A DNA stretch of 8,542 nucleotides from JACVRW01 sp034664005 (GTDB lineage Bacteria > Actinomycetota > Thermoleophilia > Solirubrobacterales > Thermoleophilaceae), in contig JAXDIL010000072.1 of assembly GCA_034664005.1 (NCBI GenBank), positions 1-8,542 of the forward strand, given 5' to 3'. The notes under the pieces were generated by a model. It saw only the letters and a list, made by a program, of their open reading frames with translations. It ran no database searches and had not been told where the DNA came from. Position numbers and translations under genes: made by a program. Of this stretch, positions 6,037 to 8,542 are shown piece after piece. How positions within the stretch are numbered: the first letter of the stretch is position 1; each line of letters opens with the position of its first letter.

Positions 6037-6579
6037 GTGCGGGAGTACCTACTGACCCCCGAGGAGGCCGCGGCGATGGACGCGCCCGGCTCGAAGGACG
6101 CCGCCGTCCTGGTGCCGCTCTACCGCGAGCCGCTCACCGCCGTCTTCACCGAGCGGCGCGCCGACCTCCGCCGCCACGCCGGCGAGATCTCGTTCCCCGG
6201 CGGCCGCCAGGACCACCCGGAGGAGGACCTCCGCACCACCGCCCTGCGCGAGGCGGAGGAGGAGATCGGACTGGATCCGGCGGGGGTGGAGCTGGTGGGG
6301 GCGCTGCCGCCGGTCGGCACGTTCGTGACGGGCTACCGGATCTTCCCGTTCGTCGGGCTGATCGAGCCCGGGCAGACCTGGCGCCCGCAGGCGACCGAGG
6401 TCGCCGAGGTGCTCGAGTTCACGCTCGCCGACCTCGTGCGCGGCCACGAGATGCAGCGCCTGATCCGCAAGGGGGTGCCGATCAAGACGCCCACCTACAC
6501 GGTGGACGGGCACCTCGTCTGGGGCGCGACCGCCCGCATCGTGCAGGAGCTGCTCGAGCGGATCAGGCCGGTGCTGTAG
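6037..6579 (+). CDS. CoA pyrophosphatase-type Nudix hydrolase
   Basis: This 180-residue protein has the Nudix box from GG (55-56) to REAEEEIGL (71-79), with metal-binding Glu72, Glu75 and Glu76. One extra residue between the glycine and the arginine, and the preceding motif LRRHAGEISFPGG (44-56), are typical of the CoA-hydrolysing branch (NUDT7/NudL), which splits CoA into 3',5'-ADP and phosphopantetheine. The PPVGTFVTGYRIFPFVGLI stretch (91-109) is also usual for that branch. Substrate is thus a family-level inference. The start is GTG 6037; the GATAAT box 6 nt upstream and the lack of a Shine-Dalgarno suggest leaderless translation, with valine-coded GTG read as Met. It diverges from pncA, and its last 17 bases (6563-6579) overlap the end of the convergent DUF4328 gene. 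Confidence 0.9.
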   Translation: MREYLLTPEEAAAMDAPGSKDAAVLVPLYREPLTAVFTERRADLRRHAGEISFPGGRQDHPEEDLRTTALREAEEEIGLDPAGVELVGALPPVGTFVTGYRIFPFVGLIEPGQTWRPQATEVAEVLEFTLADLVRGHEMQRLIRKGVPIKTPTYTVDGHLVWGATARIVQELLERIRPVL

Positions 6580-7408
6580 CGGGCAACGGGGCTTGGGCGG
6601 CCGCGACGCGCCGGGCTCGCTCCTCCTGACGGCGCGTGGTGCGGTCCACGACGATCGCGCATAGGACCGCTCCCAGGGCCCCCGCCGAGTCGGAGATCAG
6701 GAAGCGGATCGACTGCGCCTGCAGCTCAGCGGGGGTGTCCGCGCTGAAGAGCCCCGGGCCGAGCGCGAAGTTCGACACGAGCCAGAGCAGCCACCAGAGG
6801 CCGAACAGGAGACCCGGGATCGGGCCGTTGCGCCAGTCGCTCGCGTCGGGCAGGCGCGGCATGTCCGGATCGCTGCCCCGCCAGATGTCGTTGGCGATCT
6901 GCTTCGGCCTGAACAGGTTCCAGATCGGCACGAACCAGGCTCCGATCGCCCAACCCTTTCCGTACCTGAGCGGGCCCGCGCCGAGCCGCGCGACGTTCTG
7001 GTACGCCCGCGAGAACCACATGATGAAGACCACGGCCGTGGCCAGCCCGAGCGCTGTCTGGGCAATGCCGATCACGCCCTGCCTGATGTCATTGGCGTCC
7101 GCCTCCGAGTTCGACACGAGCTCGCCGCTCTTGATCCGACCGAGCAGCTCGATCTCGAAGATGTCCGAGACCGTGGCGATCAGCGCGACCACCGCGCCAA
7201 CCCACAGCAGGGTCCGAACGACCTTCGCGCTCGTCTCGAGCGGCTGCCAGGGCTCGGCGAAAGCGCGCGAGGCGATCGCCGGGGCCTCCGGTCCGGCGCC
7301 TCCCGGCCCTGCCGGGACCCAAACGTTTCTGGCCGTGTCCCAGCGCAGCAGTGTGCCGTCGGGCTGGCGGAACCACCACACCCCGTCGCGGAACTCCGGC
7401 TCCCCCAT
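6563..7408 (-). CDS. DUF4328 family membrane protein
   Basis: This 281-residue integral membrane protein carries the DUF4328 core FSRAYQNVARLGAGPLRYG (132-150) and GWAIGAWFVPIWNLFRPKQI (152-171). The family's role is unknown. Five hydrophobic segments lie near 64-82, 113-131, 152-168, 198-216 and 236-254. The soluble N-terminus (about 1-60) has a tryptophan-rich motif WWFRQPDGTLLRWD (11-24) resembling the small DUF2510-type repeats often fused to actinobacterial membrane proteins, followed by a Pro/Gly/Ala linker. The C-terminal tail is basic then Ala/Pro-rich. ATG 7408 is preferred over an upstream in-frame TTG at 7444, because that TTG is the first triplet of a perfect TTGACA -35 box and ATG 7408 is followed at once by the conserved W-rich domain. 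The gene follows the rhodanese by 40 nt but has its own promoter. Confidence 0.88.
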   Translation of the reverse strand: MGEPEFRDGVWWFRQPDGTLLRWDTARNVWVPAGPGGAGPEAPAIASRAFAEPWQPLETSAKVVRTLLWVGAVVALIATVSDIFEIELLGRIKSGELVSNSEADANDIRQGVIGIAQTALGLATAVVFIMWFSRAYQNVARLGAGPLRYGKGWAIGAWFVPIWNLFRPKQIANDIWRGSDPDMPRLPDASDWRNGPIPGLLFGLWWLLWLVSNFALGPGLFSADTPAELQAQSIRFLISDSAGALGAVLCAIVVDRTTRRQEERARRVAAAQAPLPATAPA

Positions 7409-7435
7409 CGCGGCGGTATTTACCCGCCGCGATGG
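7405..7435. repeat. 31-bp palindrome over promoter and start codon of the DUF4328 gene
   Basis: Perfect 12-bp arms CCATCGCGGCGG (7405-7416) and CCGCCGCGATGG (7424-7435) flank a 7-bp AT-rich spacer TATTTAC. One arm contains the DUF4328 start codon (7406-7408), and the spacer contains the probable -10. It could be an operator for a dimeric regulator or, in a longer transcript, an RNA hairpin hiding the start codon. No U-tract follows, so it is not a classical terminator. Confidence 0.85.
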
Positions 7436-7444
7436 ATGTGTCAA
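7417..7444 (-). promoter_or_regulatory. Promoter of the DUF4328 gene
   Basis: A perfect TTGACA (7444-7439) is separated by 16 nt from TAAATA (7422-7417), which is the AT-rich loop of the 31-bp palindrome. The -10 ends 8 nt before ATG 7408, so the message would be leaderless or nearly so. The -10 is imperfect, but the -35 is the best in the window. It begins 4 nt after the rhodanese stop codon. Confidence 0.6.
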
Positions 7445-7448
7445 ACGC

Positions 7449-8291
7449 TCAAACGTCCTTCTCGATCGGCACCGCGACCATGTTGCCCCACTCGGTCCAG
7501 GAGCCGTCGTAGTTCTTCACGTCGTCCTGGCCGAGCAGCTCGTGGAGCACGAACCAGGTGTGCGCCGAGCGCTCGCCGATCCGGCAGTAGGCGATGATCG
7601 GATTGCCGTCGACCACGCCCTTGCCGCTGTAGAGCTCACGGAGGTCGTCGGCCGACTTGAAGGTGCCGTCCTCCTGCACCGCCTGGGCCCACGGCACGGA
7701 TGCCGCGCCGGGGATGTGGCCGCCGCGCTGAGCGCCCTCCTGCTCGTAGCCGGCCATCGCGATCAGCTCGCCTGAGAACTCCTGCGGGGAGCGCACGTCC
7801 ACGAGCCGCGTGGATGAGTCGAGCGCACCGAGGACCTCCTCGCGCATCGCGCGGATCGCGGCGTCGCCGTCCTGGGCGGAGAAGCTCTGAGCGTCGTAGC
7901 TCGGCACGTCGGTCGAGGTCGGGCGCCCCTCCGAGATCCACTTCTCGCGCGGGCCGTTCATCAGCTTCACGTTGTCGTGGCCGTAGTACTTGAGGTACCA
8001 GTACGTGTAGGCCGCGAACCAGTTGTTGCGGTCGCCGTAGAGGACGATCGTGTGGTCGTTCGAGATGCCGTGGCTGCCGAACAGGTCGCCGAACTCCGCC
8101 GGGCCGAGGAAGTCGCGCTTCACCTGGTCCTGGAGGTCCTTCTTCCAGTCGAAGCCAATCGCGCCGGGGATGTGCGCCTCGGCGTAGAGGGCAGGATTCT
8201 CGTCGACCTCGACGACTCGGATCGAGTCGTCGTTCAGGTGGTCCTCGACCCACTGGGTGTCAACGAGCACGTCCTTCGCGTAATCGGCCAC
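7449..8291 (-). CDS. Thiosulfate sulfurtransferase with two rhodanese domains (mycobacterial CysA2/SseA type)
   Basis: This 280-residue cytosolic enzyme moves a sulfane sulfur from thiosulfate (or 3-mercaptopyruvate) to a thiol acceptor. The N-terminal rhodanese domain (about 9-123) is catalytically silent: its loop YGDRNNWFAAY (85-95) has no cysteine. The C-terminal domain (about 145-276) has the active loop AYCRIGERS (234-242) with the persulfide-forming Cys236, and the CH2 motifs VDVRSPQEFSGE (164-175) and GHIPGA (191-196). CRIGERS fits thiosulfate preference better than the CGSGVTA-type loop of mercaptopyruvate enzymes. The overall match is to actinobacterial CysA2/CysA3 proteins, which are unrelated to the CysA sulfate-transport ATPase. 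The start GTG 8291 has GGAGAGG two bases upstream. It is followed 40 nt later by the DUF4328 gene and diverges from the partial gene at 8373. Confidence 0.94.
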   Translation of the reverse strand: MADYAKDVLVDTQWVEDHLNDDSIRVVEVDENPALYAEAHIPGAIGFDWKKDLQDQVKRDFLGPAEFGDLFGSHGISNDHTIVLYGDRNNWFAAYTYWYLKYYGHDNVKLMNGPREKWISEGRPTSTDVPSYDAQSFSAQDGDAAIRAMREEVLGALDSSTRLVDVRSPQEFSGELIAMAGYEQEGAQRGGHIPGAASVPWAQAVQEDGTFKSADDLRELYSGKGVVDGNPIIAYCRIGERSAHTWFVLHELLGQDDVKNYDGSWTEWGNMVAVPIEKDV

Positions 8292-8326
8292 AGCCTCTCC
8301 AATTCTCCTGAAATCCGGTCGGGATT

Positions 8327-8355
8327 ACCGTATCGAAGCTCGACCGTCGTGTCGG
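8327..8355 (-). promoter_or_regulatory. Probable promoter of the rhodanese gene
   Basis: CCGACA (8355-8350) and TACGGT (8332-8327) stand 17 nt apart, a standard spacing with four of six -35 matches. The predicted start leaves roughly a 28-nt leader holding the GGAGAGG ribosome site before GTG 8291. The -35 lies beside the -10 of the divergent gene. Confidence 0.45.
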
Positions 8356-8357
8356 GG

Positions 8358-8363
8358 TAATCT
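8358..8363 (+). promoter_or_regulatory. Possible -10 box (TAATCT) of the gene at 8373
   Basis: TAATCT fits TANNNT and ends 9 nt before ATG 8373, with no Shine-Dalgarno between, again suggesting a leaderless start. It is part of GGTAATC (8356-8362), which is the inverse of GATTACC at 8323-8329 near the rhodanese -10. Confidence 0.4.
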
Positions 8364-8372
8364 GCACGGCTG

Positions 8373-8542
8373 ATGGAGCACGCGCCGCTGCGACCCGTGC
8401 CCGCCCGGCCTGCCGGCCCGATCGACCCGGCCATGGCGGCACGCGAGGTCGAGGCCTGGCTCCCGACGCTGCCGCCCGCCGCCGTCCGTGCCTTCGCGCT
8501 GGTAGTGCTGGCCGAGCGCCCCCACGCCGAGGCGGTCCGAGA
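8373..8542 (+). CDS. Unidentified protein, 5' end only (cut by window edge)
   Basis: From ATG 8373 an open frame of 56 codons runs to the window end with no stop. About 50 of the 56 codons end in G or C, as in the other genes here, which supports real coding. The N-terminus is Pro-rich (MEHAPLRPVPARPAGP), followed by what looks like an amphipathic helical part: AAREVEAWLPTLPP (22-35) and AAVRAFALVVLAERPHAEAV (36-55). The pattern LP-x4-R-x-FALVVLAE-x-x-HAEAV is faintly like the first helices of sigma-factor region 4 (LP...R..L.L.....s..EiA), but this is too little sequence to call. A hypothetical protein is the safe label. Confidence 0.55.
   Translation, partial: MEHAPLRPVPARPAGPIDPAMAAREVEAWLPTLPPAAVRAFALVVLAERPHAEAVR

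Noticed and set aside
7409..7444. Upstream TTG start (7444) for the DUF4328 protein
   Set aside because: The TTG is part of a perfect -35 box, and the extra 12 residues cover the promoter and palindrome.
7441..7455. TCAAACG repeated twice across the rhodanese stop codon
   Set aside because: Seven bases, two copies, partly coding; too short to call a functional repeat.
6636..7775. + strand open frame of 379 codons
   Set aside because: It spans the DUF4328 gene, its promoter palindrome and part of the rhodanese in antisense; no recognisable domain.

Overview
This is a gene-dense, GC-rich stretch of bacterial chromosome (GC-ending codons dominate every gene). It carries ten protein genes, two cut by the window edges, and two tRNA genes. 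There are no mobile elements, CRISPR arrays, rRNAs or long gaps. The CysA-type thiosulfate sulfurtransferase, the DUF4328 and small tRNA-flanked membrane proteins, the very high GC and the many start codons right behind a TANNNT box suggest an actinobacterium, plausibly class Thermoleophilia (Solirubrobacterales or Gaiellales). That placement is inference from gene content; no phylogenetic marker was tested.

Layout. Positions 1-3240 are all read leftward. In transcription order they are tRNA-Pro(UGG), a small three-helix membrane protein, tRNA-Arg(UCU), a secreted six-cysteine protein of unknown function, a zinc-dependent glucose 1-dehydrogenase, and the N-terminal 178 residues of a UDP-glucuronate decarboxylase-like SDR. 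From 3280 to 5476 a tightly coupled rightward operon encodes a DUF1015 protein, a PduO-type ATP:cob(I)alamin adenosyltransferase and an OsmC-family protein, with 4-nt start/stop overlaps at both junctions. A leftward nicotinamidase (5477-6016) abuts it tail to tail with no spacer. A rightward CoA-type Nudix hydrolase (6037-6579) diverges from the nicotinamidase across only 20 bp. A leftward pair follows: a two-domain rhodanese (8291-7449) and a DUF4328 membrane protein (7408-6563), the latter with its own promoter inside a 31-bp palindrome. The right edge holds the first 56 codons of a rightward gene at 8373.

Function. The genes are mostly housekeeping and cofactor metabolism: sugar oxidation and UDP-sugar conversion, B12 adenosylation, NAD salvage, CoA or nucleotide clean-up, sulfur transfer and thiol peroxide defence. 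I see no defence island, biosynthetic cluster or obviously new multi-gene system. The interest lies in the regulatory architecture: extremely short divergent intergenic regions with facing -10 boxes, probable leaderless starts, an mRNA sandwiched between two tRNAs, and a palindrome over a promoter and start codon. The unexplained proteins are the DUF1015 protein in the B12 operon, the secreted protein, the tRNA-flanked membrane protein, the DUF4328 protein and the truncated gene at the right edge.
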